In this document: in pieces, positions 51,797 through 61,357 of the stretch
Position numbering within the stretch: position 1 is the first letter of the stretch
Layout: every line of letters begins with the position of its first letter
NCBI RefSeq assembly: GCF_016908555.1
Contig: NZ_JAFBEE010000014.1
Coordinates: forward strand, 1 to 64,000
DNA: 64,000 nt
Source: Alkaliphilus hydrothermalis
Lineage (GTDB): Bacteria; Bacillota; Clostridia; Peptostreptococcales; Natronincolaceae
Reading direction: 5' to 3'
The notes under the pieces: generated by a model
Databases searched by the model: none
Seen by the model: the letters and a program-made list of their open reading frames with translations, nothing else
Told to the model about the DNA's origin: nothing
Translations under genes and position numbers: made by a program

Positions 51797-53467
51797 CTAA
51801 TCTTCTACAATTTCAAACATATCTTCTGGCAAAATATTTTTTAATTGATCAATTGGATCATAAGATCCTTGATTAGACTTTTGATGGTGAAGCTCCGACT
51901 CCATTATCAAAGATAACTGCACCTGTTGTCCAGTCACCTTATGGATTACTTCTATAATGAAATTCTTAGTTTTCTCTTTATTTAATGCATCCCTATGAAA
52001 ACTAAAACCATCCTTAAATCCAATAACAAGGGTCTCTCCCTTTAAATCTATGATTTCCCCCTCCATTAAGAAGGCTTTAATTTGGGCTTTTTTGTTTTGT
52101 CTAATTGTTTCCAAGATATCTGCCCACTTTGCTTTTATTTTCTTTAGTTCAATTGGGGCTGAACCTCTATTTATACTAACAGACTCTTCCTGTTTTTCCA
52201 CTTCACTGGTTTTATATTGATTTTGGTTTCTGGTAGTAGTGGAATGAGCTTTAGTCGTATTATTAATTTGCTTATTTTCAGCCACCATTTGAGGAGCTGA
52301 TACTATCCTCGTATTTGCATTTTTTACCATTTGTTCTAAATCTTCTATTCTTTGAATCAACCCATCTATCGATTGATCCATTTGCGGATTACACAAACCC
52401 ACTAGGGTAACCTCTAGAATAATCTGTGGCTGAGAAGCATATTTTGCCTTTCCCTCCGCCTCAGTTAAGCTATAGATATATCGGATAATATCTTCTTCTT
52501 TGAAGGTTTGACTTTGTTTCTCCATCAATTCTGCAATTTCTCTAGAGTCCTCTCCACGATCTGCCTCCACAACCTTCATTCTTAAAAGCAATAATTGTCT
52601 TATATAGTTTATTAAATCTTTAATTAGTAACTGAACATCCTTACCCTCCATAATTAGAGATTGTACAATCTTTAGGGCATCTGAAGCATTCCTTCTATGA
52701 ATCGCATCCACTAGCTTCATTAATACTTCTTCATTTGTCAATCCAAGGGTATTGACTACTTCCTCATAGGTCAATTTTCCTCTGCTGAAGGATATACATT
52801 GTTCTAAAATGCTTAATGAATCCCTCAGACCACCTCTTCCGTTTCTAGCTACAGTCCATAGGGCCTTCTCTTCAAACGCTATATCCATACTGTTACATAT
52901 TCTAGCCAAACGTTCAACAATGTCCTTGTTTTTTACTGGCTTAAAGTCGAATCTTTGACATCTAGACAATATGGTGGCAGGTAGCTTATGGGGTTCTGTT
53001 GTCGCTAAAATAAATACCACATGACTAGGGGGCTCCTCCAAGGTTTTCAGCAGGGCATTAAAGGCTCCGGTGCTGAGCATATGAACCTCGTCAATAATGT
53101 ATACCTTATACTTACCTTTTGAAGGAGGATACTTTACATTTTCTCTAATCTCCCTTATATGGTCAACACCATTATTGGAGGCTGCATCAATTTCAATAAC
53201 ATCCATAATATTCTCAGAAAGAATACCGTGACATACTTCACAGTGATTACAAGGATCAAACCCATTAGGCTCAATACAATTGATTGCCCTTGCAAATATT
53301 TTAGCTGTGGATGTCTTACCAGTACCCCTTGTTCCTGAAAACAGATATGCATGGGATATATTCTTTGATTTTATTTGATTTTTTAAAGTTGTTGTAATAT
53401 GATCTTGTCCTACTACATCTTCAAATACTGTAGGTCTCCATTTTCTATACAATGCCTGATAAGTCAT
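51797..53467 (-). CDS. dnaX: DNA polymerase III subunits gamma/tau
   Basis: A 556-residue clamp-loader subunit. The start is MTYQALYRKWRPTVFEDVVG. Walker A is GTRGTGKTS near residue 45, the zinc cysteines lie in CIEPNGFDPCNHCEVC, and the sensor motif is LLKTLEEPP. The C-terminal part is the variable tau region, which contacts the polymerase. ATG at 53467 has GAAGGTGATAA; the frame extends 11 codons upstream. No SRP RNA gene was seen upstream. Confidence 0.96.
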   Translation of the reverse strand: MTYQALYRKWRPTVFEDVVGQDHITTTLKNQIKSKNISHAYLFSGTRGTGKTSTAKIFARAINCIEPNGFDPCNHCEVCHGILSENIMDVIEIDAASNNGVDHIREIRENVKYPPSKGKYKVYIIDEVHMLSTGAFNALLKTLEEPPSHVVFILATTEPHKLPATILSRCQRFDFKPVKNKDIVERLARICNSMDIAFEEKALWTVARNGRGGLRDSLSILEQCISFSRGKLTYEEVVNTLGLTNEEVLMKLVDAIHRRNASDALKIVQSLIMEGKDVQLLIKDLINYIRQLLLLRMKVVEADRGEDSREIAELMEKQSQTFKEEDIIRYIYSLTEAEGKAKYASQPQIILEVTLVGLCNPQMDQSIDGLIQRIEDLEQMVKNANTRIVSAPQMVAENKQINNTTKAHSTTTRNQNQYKTSEVEKQEESVSINRGSAPIELKKIKAKWADILETIRQNKKAQIKAFLMEGEIIDLKGETLVIGFKDGFSFHRDALNKEKTKNFIIEVIHKVTGQQVQLSLIMESELHHQKSNQGSYDPIDQLKNILPEDMFEIVED

Positions 53468-53578
53468 TTTATCACCTTCACTAGTTTTCAATATATTCAT
53501 TATACCATAAAGACCTAAAAAAAAACTTATTGATACCCTTCAATTGTAATGGAATTCCGTTTTATACTGATTGTTTCA

Positions 53579-54259
53579 CTATAATAACCAATCCATAAGA
53601 GGTGGAAATAAATCTCTAAAGAAAATTTGAATTAATAATGATTCTTCAATAGCTGCTGCTACAACTCCTTTTGGTGAAGTGGTGGCAAATACAAACATAA
53701 TAACTAATACCACCATTACCAATAATAATCCCTTTATACCACCTACCACTAAGCCACCAGTCTTATTTATACCACTTAATAATGGTAGTTTAAACAATTG
53801 ATCTAACATAGTTCCGATTAGTAGAATCGCAGCCTTAACAATGATAAAGATTAATATGATACTAATCATATTAAGCAGGAGATTAGCAACTCCTTTTGAA
53901 ACCTCCTCCTTTACAATATCTACTGTTTGCTGGGTATATGCTTGAATATCTATATCCTTTACTAAAAACTCCCCTATTAATCCCAACCCCTCTAAGGTTG
54001 ATTCCCCTGTGTCCAGCTTACTCTCTGCACTCCCTTGGAAGAAACTGAAGAAATTATCCTTTATAAACCCTTCTAATCCCCTATATAAACCTGTATATGT
54101 TTTTAAGGCTATTGCAACATCTAAATAGAAAACCTTTGCACATATGGCTGCTATTATATAGCTGGCTAATCCAAAGAAGGACCAGATAAACCCCCTCTTA
54201 TATCCTGCAATCATATTTAAACCGATGCAGGCAATGATAAATAAATCCGTTAGTATCAT
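53579..54259 (-). CDS. CvpA family membrane protein
   Basis: A 226-residue protein with about four membrane helices (3-18, 23-45, 132-155, 172-192). The start LTDLFIIACIGLNMIAGYKRGFIWS and the later LPLLSGINKTGGLVVGGIKGLLL fit the CvpA/colicin V production family. The exact function is unknown; relatives affect envelope processes. It lies 15 bases after the propeller protein gene. The ATG follows AGAGGAGAACG. Confidence 0.85.
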   Translation of the reverse strand: MILTDLFIIACIGLNMIAGYKRGFIWSFFGLASYIIAAICAKVFYLDVAIALKTYTGLYRGLEGFIKDNFFSFFQGSAESKLDTGESTLEGLGLIGEFLVKDIDIQAYTQQTVDIVKEEVSKGVANLLLNMISIILIFIIVKAAILLIGTMLDQLFKLPLLSGINKTGGLVVGGIKGLLLVMVVLVIMFVFATTSPKGVVAAAIEESLLIQIFFRDLFPPLMDWLL

Positions 54260-54274
54260 AGACGTTCTCCTCTT

Positions 54275-55390
54275 CTACTGTATTTTCATAAATACTAGTT
54301 TTTCTTTAGAAATGACCGCTATATGTTTTTGAGGTAATAAAAATACCTTTTCAATATCCACACTTAATTGATGCTCCATCATCATATTACACTTTTTATC
54401 ATATAGATAAATAGATCTATCTGAATAGGCAATGAAAAACTCATTATCATAATCCATCCCCATAATGGACTCCCTTGGCTTACTTTCCCCTATAACATTG
54501 CCCTCCATATCTATAACTTGTATTTTTTCTCTTGATCTTCCTTGTAGAATGCTATTCTTTCCTTCCCCCCCATAAGTAACAATATACTCACCTGATAAAT
54601 CCATTACTTTTATTAATTTATCTGTTGGTTGCTCCCAATTAATCTCTTGGCTTTTATCAATACTTACTAATTTATTTTCGTGGGCAGTAATTAAATTCCC
54701 TTTATAATCAAAGAACATGTTAACTATCAACTGGTCTTCTATACCCTTTAGTTCTAGTAACTCCCCCTGTAGGTTATAACTAATTAGTTTTGTTTGAAGT
54801 TTTCCTCCACCTATACCTACAGTATGGAGGATAATTCTTTCCTCATCTTTTGATATTGCAGTACTCACAACTTCTCCATCGTTAATTACTATATCTCCAA
54901 TTTTTTTCCCTTCTCCATTAAGTATAGATAGTTTTCTAAATCTACTATTGTCTGGTGTATGATACACGAGCGTTACGTCATCTTTTTTTCCTTCTATAAA
55001 CCCTATATCGTCATTTAGAGTTGTTCTATATATAGTTTCACCTTGCTTATTAATTCTAATTATTTGCTTTTTGCTTTTATCTATTATATAGACACTATTT
55101 TTACTAGTCTCTACTGTGGGATTGTTTATACTTAGGTTAGTACTCCAATTTTGACTCCCATCCATACTATAGGAGTACAAAATACCATCCCAGTACTGTA
55201 GTAATTGGTCATCTAGTTTATGATACACCATTTGACTACTATGGGGTAGCTCCAATTCCATCAAATCAATAACTTCTCTTTCATCTCCCAAAAACTGCTC
55301 TTGTAGATATGTTATGGTTTTTGGATTAAAAATTAATAGAAGTAGTAATAAAGATATTAGTATCAGCATCATCCTCTTTTTTCTATTCAC
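54275..55390 (-). CDS. DUF5711-like membrane-anchored beta-propeller protein
   Basis: A protein of about 371 residues. One N-terminal membrane helix (about 7-22, MMLILISLLLLLLIF) is followed by repeated four-stranded blades, with turns such as LYSYSMDGSQNWSTNLS and IIRINKQGETIYRTTL, like PQQ/WD-type propellers and the DUF5711 family. The GTG at 55390 has AAGGGGGA at the right spacing. An ATG at 55423 would read through the parS site (MFHVKH) and lacks a ribosome binding site, so it is rejected as a start. It forms an operon with the CvpA gene. Confidence 0.8.
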   Translation of the reverse strand: MNRKKRMMLILISLLLLLLIFNPKTITYLQEQFLGDEREVIDLMELELPHSSQMVYHKLDDQLLQYWDGILYSYSMDGSQNWSTNLSINNPTVETSKNSVYIIDKSKKQIIRINKQGETIYRTTLNDDIGFIEGKKDDVTLVYHTPDNSRFRKLSILNGEGKKIGDIVINDGEVVSTAISKDEERIILHTVGIGGGKLQTKLISYNLQGELLELKGIEDQLIVNMFFDYKGNLITAHENKLVSIDKSQEINWEQPTDKLIKVMDLSGEYIVTYGGEGKNSILQGRSREKIQVIDMEGNVIGESKPRESIMGMDYDNEFFIAYSDRSIYLYDKKCNMMMEHQLSVDIEKVFLLPQKHIAVISKEKLVFMKIQ

Positions 55391-55406
55391 TATTAAATCC
55401 CCCTTA

Positions 55407-55422
55407 TGTTTCACGTGAAACA
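55407..55422. other. parS: parS site
   Basis: TGTTTCACGTGAAACA is a perfect 16-bp parS palindrome, the binding site of Spo0J/ParB encoded at 61358-62230. It lies just upstream of the propeller protein gene. Confidence 0.95.
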
Positions 55423-55570
55423 TTCCTATGTTTTTTTACATCTTATGTCCGTCCTTTTCTCTATTTTACCATATTAACATGACATAATCACAGACTATCT
55501 TGAGTATTGTTTTGTTTTAATAAACCTTTCTCAAATAGCCATATTCTCTATTAATTATAATTTTCCTCTG

Positions 55571-56674
55571 CTACTTCTTTCTTCCCATCAGTATCAACAA
55601 GATAAATAACAGCCCCATATAACCTAATATTGGGTAGAAAAAGCTAATTAGTTGCTTAAACCCAACCATAGCCAGTGGAATAGACACAACACAGACTAAT
55701 AACCTACTCCACCCTTCAGGAATTTTCCCAAGCTCTACAACATTAGTAATACAACCATATCCATTGGCGATGGCAGTTGTAAACATTGCAAACCATAATA
55801 AAAGACTATAGATTTGCTTAGGAACAGCCCCTAAGTTATTGGCTACAGCAATCATTGGAACTTCTAATCTATACACTGTAGAGTAATAAAACAAGAGACT
55901 TATTAATATTAAGAGAGCCATCCCTCCTAATCCCACACCTCCAATGATTCCACCATATTTTGCTGACTTTCTATCTCTGATAAACGGTCTAAGGGAGGAT
56001 AAGACTACAACTGCCACAAGGCTATTAAATGCGCAGTATAATATAGCTGACCACAGCCATCCAAAGCCCATATAAAGACTAACTTTCCATTCCCCACTTC
56101 CAAACCCTCTTATGACATTATCGTAAAATATTTTAATTTCTCCTAATGGATTCTCCATAAAATAGTCAAGCATAAAGGCATTATAATAAATGATTAACGA
56201 AGTAAATATAACTACAATAAGCATTAGTACGGGGACAATTATATTATTAGCCTTAGCGATACCATCAACTCCAAACATAAATGTACCAAAACAAAGCCCT
56301 GACATGATAAGGATACCATATATGCTATCTAGGCCAAGCATGGCCTTTAGAATAGCCCCACCCCCTGCTAACATTACAAAATAGCCTATTAACAAAATAA
56401 AAGTCATCATTGTATTAGTAGCTCGCCTGCTCCTTGGATCAAAGTATATACTCAAGAAATCATCAAAGTTGTTCAATCTTCTTTCATAGACCATCTGTAG
56501 TAGCTTCGATCCTAATGCACAAAACATAACTGTTGATAAAACAACCCCTATTATTCCAATTTTACCATGTTTACCAAAAAATTGTAGTATTTCCTGTCCT
56601 GAGGCAAAGCCAGCTCCAATCACTGTTCCTATGTAAATACACCCCAGTGTTAGTATAGATGCTCTTCTTGTCAT
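55571..56674 (-). CDS. YkvI family membrane protein (transporter-like)
   Basis: A 367-residue protein with about ten membrane helices. The N-terminus LGCIYIGTVIGAGFASGQEILQFF is typical of YkvI-like proteins, a distant branch of the LeuT-fold amino acid transporters. The substrate is unknown. The ATG follows GGAGGGGTGAAATA. It is a single gene. Confidence 0.87.
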   Translation of the reverse strand: MTRRASILTLGCIYIGTVIGAGFASGQEILQFFGKHGKIGIIGVVLSTVMFCALGSKLLQMVYERRLNNFDDFLSIYFDPRSRRATNTMMTFILLIGYFVMLAGGGAILKAMLGLDSIYGILIMSGLCFGTFMFGVDGIAKANNIIVPVLMLIVVIFTSLIIYYNAFMLDYFMENPLGEIKIFYDNVIRGFGSGEWKVSLYMGFGWLWSAILYCAFNSLVAVVVLSSLRPFIRDRKSAKYGGIIGGVGLGGMALLILISLLFYYSTVYRLEVPMIAVANNLGAVPKQIYSLLLWFAMFTTAIANGYGCITNVVELGKIPEGWSRLLVCVVSIPLAMVGFKQLISFFYPILGYMGLLFILLILMGRKK

Positions 56675-57082
56675 TATTTCACCCCTCCATCTCTATACAA
56701 CAATATATTATGAAGGCACCAAGGTATATTACCATGAAATAATACTACCTGACTTAATCTAGGATTACTTCTTAAAAATAGGCTCTACTGATAATTGACC
56801 TGTGTTCTTCTTTGCTCTTGTGAGGCCCTTGATATGTCAACCACTTAATCTCTTCTTAAGCTCCGCCATGAAGCTAGCGTATCAAAATTGAATTTTGGGG
56901 CAAACTGTTAATAGAATTTACTTGTTTGAGAATTGTCTTTTTATATTCTATATCAACCCAACAAAATCATATATTTAAGATAACTCTATTTTCATATGGA
57001 CTTGTTTAATACTAAAAGATAATACTTAAGCCTATTTCATAATTCCTATATAAAATTTATGTATTTCAGGGAGGAAATTTTA
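56675..57082. other. Spacer of about 400 bases with a possible small gene remnant
   Basis: The spacer lies between two divergent genes. On the minus strand a 34-codon frame at 56765-56869 (MAELKKRLSG, TGA, HIKGLTRAKKNTGQLSVEP) contains an in-frame TGA and has no ribosome binding site. It is more likely a remnant or chance than a selenoprotein. The promoter of yyaC should also lie here. Confidence 0.4.
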
Positions 57083-57670
57083 ATGCCAATAGTAAAGCCT
57101 GAACTGTCAGATTCGATTAATGTAAATATACCTATGTCTCACATCGATTTCAGTGTTATATTATTGAAGTACATACAGGACCACTATCATTTTCCTTTTA
57201 AGGAGCTCGTATTCGTTTGCATAGGAACAGATCGTTCTACTGGAGATGCATTAGGTCCCCTAATCGGATATAAACTAGCGAACCATATTAAAAATTATCC
57301 TAATGTTTATCTATTAGGTACCTTAGAGGAACCTGTCCACGCTAAAAACCTACACGATAAAATTTCTGAAATATATAATAACTATGAAAACCCGTTTATC
57401 ATTGCTATTGATGCTTGTTTAGGTAGAATGGAGAGAGTCGGCTACGTAAAAGTAGGAGATGGGCCTTTAAAGCCTGGAGCCGGTGTTAATAAAGAACTAC
57501 CTAGTATAGGAAATATTCATATTACAGGTATTGTTAATTTAAGTGGCTATATGGAGTACTTGGTTCTTCAAAATACAAGATTAAATCTTGTAATGAAAAT
57601 GGCTGATACCATTTCTGAGGGGATTCGTTTTTCTCTTTGGAAAATGAAACAGCAGCAACAGCTGGTATAA
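57083..57670 (+). CDS. yyaC: Spore protease YyaC-like (DUF1256)
   Basis: A 195-residue protein. ELVFVCIGTDRSTGDALGPL and IIAIDACLGRMERVGYVKV are conserved YyaC/DUF1256 blocks, related in fold to the germination protease GPR and to hydrogenase maturation proteases. It is made in the forespore in Bacillus. ATG at 57083 follows GGGAGGAAATTTTA; the frame opens eight codons earlier. It supports a spore-forming host. A terminator follows at 57735-57754. Confidence 0.9.
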   Translation: MPIVKPELSDSINVNIPMSHIDFSVILLKYIQDHYHFPFKELVFVCIGTDRSTGDALGPLIGYKLANHIKNYPNVYLLGTLEEPVHAKNLHDKISEIYNNYENPFIIAIDACLGRMERVGYVKVGDGPLKPGAGVNKELPSIGNIHITGIVNLSGYMEYLVLQNTRLNLVMKMADTISEGIRFSLWKMKQQQQLV

Positions 57671-57734
57671 ATAATTTGTCATCATAAACCAGCTAAAGAA
57701 CACTTGATTTGTCATTAGATCAATAAAAATAAAA

Positions 57735-57754
57735 ACTCCTAAAATCATAGGAGT
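57735..57754 (+). terminator. Terminator of yyaC
   Basis: ACTCCTA pairs with TAGGAGT around AAATCA, followed by TTTATTTT. The spacer from here to 57977 holds nothing else I can identify. Confidence 0.75.
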
Positions 57755-57977
57755 CTTTATTTTATTAATATTAAAAATAACGCTAGTTTTTCTGACAACA
57801 TATTTATTTATACAAGTATCCGTTCATAAATTATACCTACTATCGATTCCCGACTTAATTCAAATGTCACATGCAATCTAGTCTCAATGATTTACTTAAT
57901 AGCAGGTATTTATATACCAATACTTATATTACAAGTGCTGTAGTTTTGATGAGATAAGTCTTATAAACATCTCCTAC

Positions 57978-58238
57978 TTAACTAAACAAGCTACCATATC
58001 TTCTCTTTTCTATTATGTATACTATTTCTTCTATGCTTTTATTTGTAGAATTTACTAAAACAGCCCCTAAATTATCCTTCGATACATCATTATTCAAGCT
58101 AGCTATCCCACTATGATGGTTAGTATAGACAATCGCATCTACATGCCCTTCATCCTTAAAATCAATAATTTTGTAACCTTTATTATTTAATGCTTCCCGA
58201 ATATCCACTAGGTCTTCTTGTACTGCAACTGTTTTCAT
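57978..58238 (-). CDS. YkuS family (UPF0180) protein
   Basis: An 86-residue protein. It begins MKTVAVQEDLVDIREALNNK and has the segment VDAIVYTNHHSGIASL, matching the YkuS/UPF0180 family. A small alpha/beta fold is likely; the function is unknown. The ATG follows GGGAGGTGTAAT. It is a single gene. Confidence 0.85.
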   Translation of the reverse strand: MKTVAVQEDLVDIREALNNKGYKIIDFKDEGHVDAIVYTNHHSGIASLNNDVSKDNLGAVLVNSTNKSIEEIVYIIEKRRYGSLFS

Positions 58239-58401
58239 GATTACACCTCCCTGACTATAGTTTATCTAAAAAAAAGGAATTCAATACTATAACCTTTCGG
58301 ATAAATCCTTTATGTTAGATTTTCTCTCTATATTCATTGTGGGAGTTATCAGTTATTATGTGTCCTGTCCTTTCATTTATTCTTACATAAAATAACTCCA
58401 G

Positions 58402-59346
58402 CTAACTAGCTGGAGCCTTAATCTTTTTATGATCTATTTGATTTTCTATCATTTCAACCTTCTGATTCCTCAAAGCTACCTTAATATAACTATTCAATAC
58501 TGAAAATTTCAATTCTTCATCTTGATTAAAGACTTCTCCATCTAGGTTTAATAATCCACTTTTAGGCCTAATAATAAATTTATCTGTTCTATAAAACTGT
58601 ACCTCTTTATATCTGTTGTGTGTCCCTTTATATACAGTAGGAAAGAGAAATAATAACTTAAATTTAGGCATTTTTTCTATCAAGCAAACATCCAGTTTCC
58701 CATCGGATAAAGATGCTTCAGGTGCAATCTTCATTCCACCTCCATAGAATTTCCCATTACATACTGCCACCAACATAACTTCTTTTTTTATAATTTCCCC
58801 TTCATGTTCCAGTTCAATAGGAAAGCTTTTAAAGGTACACAGTACCTTAATCAAAGAAAGGATATATGCTTTAGTGCCAGATAATTTCTTCTTCATTTTA
58901 TTCGCATGATATGCAATCTCAGCATCTAAACCAATAGAAGCTACATTCGTGAAGTATCTATCATCTGCCCTACCTACATCAATGCTTACAACTTCACCAT
59001 TTATAATCATATCTAAAGCTTCAACAGGATTGGGTGGAATGTTCAAGCTTTTAGCTAAGTCATTGCCTGTCCCACTGGGGATTATACCGATAATTTTGTC
59101 TGTTCCTACCATACTATTGATTACTTCATTGACTGTTCCATCTCCACCAACTGCAACAATAACATCATAAGGATTGAAATTCATTTTATTTAATAAGTCT
59201 GCTGCTCCCCCCTTATGGGTTGTATACGCTACTTTGTAGTCTATATTACTTCCTTCTAATTGAATTTTGAGGACATCCATAACCTTATTAGCTTTGTAGT
59301 TTCCAGCTACAGGGTTAACTATAAATAGATAGGATAATTTCTTCAC
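58402..59346 (-). CDS. YegS/DgkB-type lipid kinase
   Basis: A 314-residue kinase of the diacylglycerol kinase catalytic family. Key motifs are FIVNPVAG at the start, AVGGDGTVNEVIN (about 66-78), IPSGTGNDLAKSL and, near the end, LNLDGEVF. It phosphorylates diacylglycerol or a related lipid in phospholipid recycling. A GTG start directly follows the stop codon of the DUF4446 gene, so the two are coupled. Confidence 0.9.
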   Translation of the reverse strand: MKKLSYLFIVNPVAGNYKANKVMDVLKIQLEGSNIDYKVAYTTHKGGAADLLNKMNFNPYDVIVAVGGDGTVNEVINSMVGTDKIIGIIPSGTGNDLAKSLNIPPNPVEALDMIINGEVVSIDVGRADDRYFTNVASIGLDAEIAYHANKMKKKLSGTKAYILSLIKVLCTFKSFPIELEHEGEIIKKEVMLVAVCNGKFYGGGMKIAPEASLSDGKLDVCLIEKMPKFKLLFLFPTVYKGTHNRYKEVQFYRTDKFIIRPKSGLLNLDGEVFNQDEELKFSVLNSYIKVALRNQKVEMIENQIDHKKIKAPAS

Positions 59347-59895
59347 TTAACCAACCTCTCTTTTACTTCTGCTTCCTTGCACGTCAGTATGATCTAAAAG
59401 ATTACATTTCGCTCTTTCTAGCGCTTGTAATTCTTCTACAGATAGGCTATAGTTGGATACTCCCTTTTTAATTGGCTTAGCGTAGGAGATACTTTCGGCT
59501 CTACCATGAATACCTGTTAGAATAATTCCATCATTATTATCATCCAATAGGGCTATAGAGAAGCTTAAATCACTACCAGTATCCTGAAAAGCATTATACC
59601 TAATGATTCCTACTTTTTGAACACAAAAACTTATTTTGTTATCAATGATATCGAGTTTACGATAAATGGATTGTAGCTCTTCCTTTACAGATTCAACATT
59701 TTCCATATGTTCCATTAAAATGCCTTCTATATTCTTACCACTAGTTCCCTTAACTAGCTTTCTATACTTGTCCTTCAGGCTGGAGGTTAGTGCATAGTTA
59801 ATTGCTAGTAATACTACAATTACTATATTCATGATTGCACAACCAATGATGATTGGTATAGTGTATTCTTCTACAAATAATAAAATGTTTTCCAT
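59347..59895 (-). CDS. DUF4446 family membrane protein
   Basis: A 182-residue protein with one N-terminal membrane helix (about 11-32), a coiled-coil region (about 60-90) and a C-terminal domain. VQKVGIIRYNAFQDTGSDLS then FSIALLDDNNDGIILTGIHG is the DUF4446 hallmark. The function is unknown. It is frequently found near parA/parB in clostridia, as here. The lipid kinase gene is coupled to it. Confidence 0.88.
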   Translation of the reverse strand: MENILLFVEEYTIPIIIGCAIMNIVIVVLLAINYALTSSLKDKYRKLVKGTSGKNIEGILMEHMENVESVKEELQSIYRKLDIIDNKISFCVQKVGIIRYNAFQDTGSDLSFSIALLDDNNDGIILTGIHGRAESISYAKPIKKGVSNYSLSVEELQALERAKCNLLDHTDVQGSRSKREVG

Positions 59896-59997
59896 TTGCT
59901 TTTCTCCCTTCAGTTATCAAAGTTCTAAGTATTGTTTATAAAGGAAAATAGTTATTTAAAATATTGTTTCTGAGAGTGCCCTGCTAAGTTCATGGAT

Positions 59998-60021
59998 TAA
60001 GGGATGCCAACGCATCCCTTA
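59998..60021 (-). terminator. Hairpin at the end of the cysteine desulfurase gene
   Basis: TAAGGGATGC pairs with GCATCCCTTA and overlaps the stop codon. The T-run after it is poor, so termination may be weak. Confidence 0.5.
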
Positions 60022-61161
60022 CAGTTGTTCACATATCTCTTTTATAGCAGCTACTGCTGCTTCTACATCTTCTTTTTTATTAAAGTACCCAAAGCTAAAA
60101 CGAACTGTTCCTTGTTCAAAAGTTCCAATAGTTTTATGGGTATGGGGTGCACAGTGTAGCCCAGGACGAACAGCTATATTAAAAACCTTATCTAGTATAT
60201 AAGCGATTTCCGAAGAATCCTCTTCTCCTATATTGATTGAGACTACTGCAGCCTGTCTTTTAGCATCCTTTGGTCCATATATTTTCACCTGATGAATATG
60301 ACTTATCTCATCGATAAACTGCTGGGTAAGCGCCTCTTCATGTTGTCTAATTTTATCCAACCCAGTCTCCATGATAAATTCAATACCTTTTGCTAAACCA
60401 GCAATACCAGGAGTGTTGGGAGTTCCACTTTCGTAACGATCTGGCAACATCTCTGGCTGTACTAATTCTTCCGATTTACTTCCTGTTCCACCTTCTTTAA
60501 AGTGCATTATATCTAGACCTTCTCTAATATACAATAGTCCAGTTCCTTGTGGCCCCAATAAGCCCTTGTGACCAGGAAGTGCCAGTAAGTCAATGTTAAG
60601 TTTTTTTACATCTATTTCATAAACTCCAGCAGTTTGAGCAGCATCTACTAAGAAGTTAATACCTGCTTCTTTTGCTATCTTTCCAATTTCTTCAATTGGC
60701 ATCAATGTCCCCGTTACATTAGAGGCGTGGGTCATTACAATCAACTTCGTATTTTCGTTAATAGCCTTCTTTACATCGCTAGGCTCCACGTATCCTGCCC
60801 CACTACATTGTATGATTGTATTTTTTACCCCTATTTTTTCTAATGTTGTAATAGGCCTTAAAACAGAGTTATGTTCCATACTAGTTGTAATCACATGATC
60901 TCCTGCTTTCAAAAGTCCCTTAATAGCTAAATTTAAAGCTTCGGTTGCGTTGGAAGTAAAGATTATTTGCATTGGATTATCTATATTAAATAGTCTAGCA
61001 ACTAGCTCCCTAGCATTAAAGATTGACCTACCGGCTTCTATTGCCATTTTGTGACCTGACCTTCCAGGATTAGCTCCAAAATTTTTCATCTGGTGTAGGA
61101 TAGCCTCATAAACTGACTCTGGCTTCGGATAGGTTGTTGCAGCATTATCTAAATAAATCAT
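60019..61161 (-). CDS. Cysteine desulfurase family PLP enzyme (class V aminotransferase)
   Basis: A 380-residue protein. It starts MIYLDNAATTYPKP. Conserved parts are TSNATEALNLAIKG, the PLP-binding Lys in LPGHKGLLGPQGTG, and RPGLHCAPHTHKTIGT with the cysteine that would carry persulfide. It belongs to the branch of cysteine desulfurase-like proteins found near parB in clostridia. It may supply sulfur, or selenium for selenoproteins, but this is not shown. ATG at 61161 follows GAGGAGGAATTTA. Confidence 0.88.
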   Translation of the reverse strand: MIYLDNAATTYPKPESVYEAILHQMKNFGANPGRSGHKMAIEAGRSIFNARELVARLFNIDNPMQIIFTSNATEALNLAIKGLLKAGDHVITTSMEHNSVLRPITTLEKIGVKNTIIQCSGAGYVEPSDVKKAINENTKLIVMTHASNVTGTLMPIEEIGKIAKEAGINFLVDAAQTAGVYEIDVKKLNIDLLALPGHKGLLGPQGTGLLYIREGLDIMHFKEGGTGSKSEELVQPEMLPDRYESGTPNTPGIAGLAKGIEFIMETGLDKIRQHEEALTQQFIDEISHIHQVKIYGPKDAKRQAAVVSINIGEEDSSEIAYILDKVFNIAVRPGLHCAPHTHKTIGTFEQGTVRFSFGYFNKKEDVEAAVAAIKEICEQL

Positions 61162-61303
61162 TAAATTCCTCCTCACTTTTCAAGGAAATTGATTCTTAAT
61201 CATACCATATTCAGTAATCATCTGATTGCCACAGTTTATTTTATTATATTTCTAATAAAATACTGTTGGTATAACTAATTTTGTTTTGTTGTTAATCGGT
61301 TTA

Positions 61304-61319
61304 TGTTTCACGTGAAACA
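61304..61319. other. parS: parS site
   Basis: A second perfect TGTTTCACGTGAAACA palindrome, between parB and the desulfurase gene, about 5.9 kb from the first. It is the expected site for ParB loading. Confidence 0.95.
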
Positions 61320-61357
61320 TTACTTTGATAGTTTGTGCTATATATATTTTAAACTAA

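Noticed and set aside
53468..53578. SRP RNA gene upstream of dnaX
   Set aside because: The spacer is too short and AT-rich, with none of the conserved SRP RNA motifs.
56765..56869. A second candidate selenoprotein (34 codons with in-frame TGA)
   Set aside because: No ribosome binding site, no CxxU or other redox context, no known family, and no clear hairpin after the TGA.
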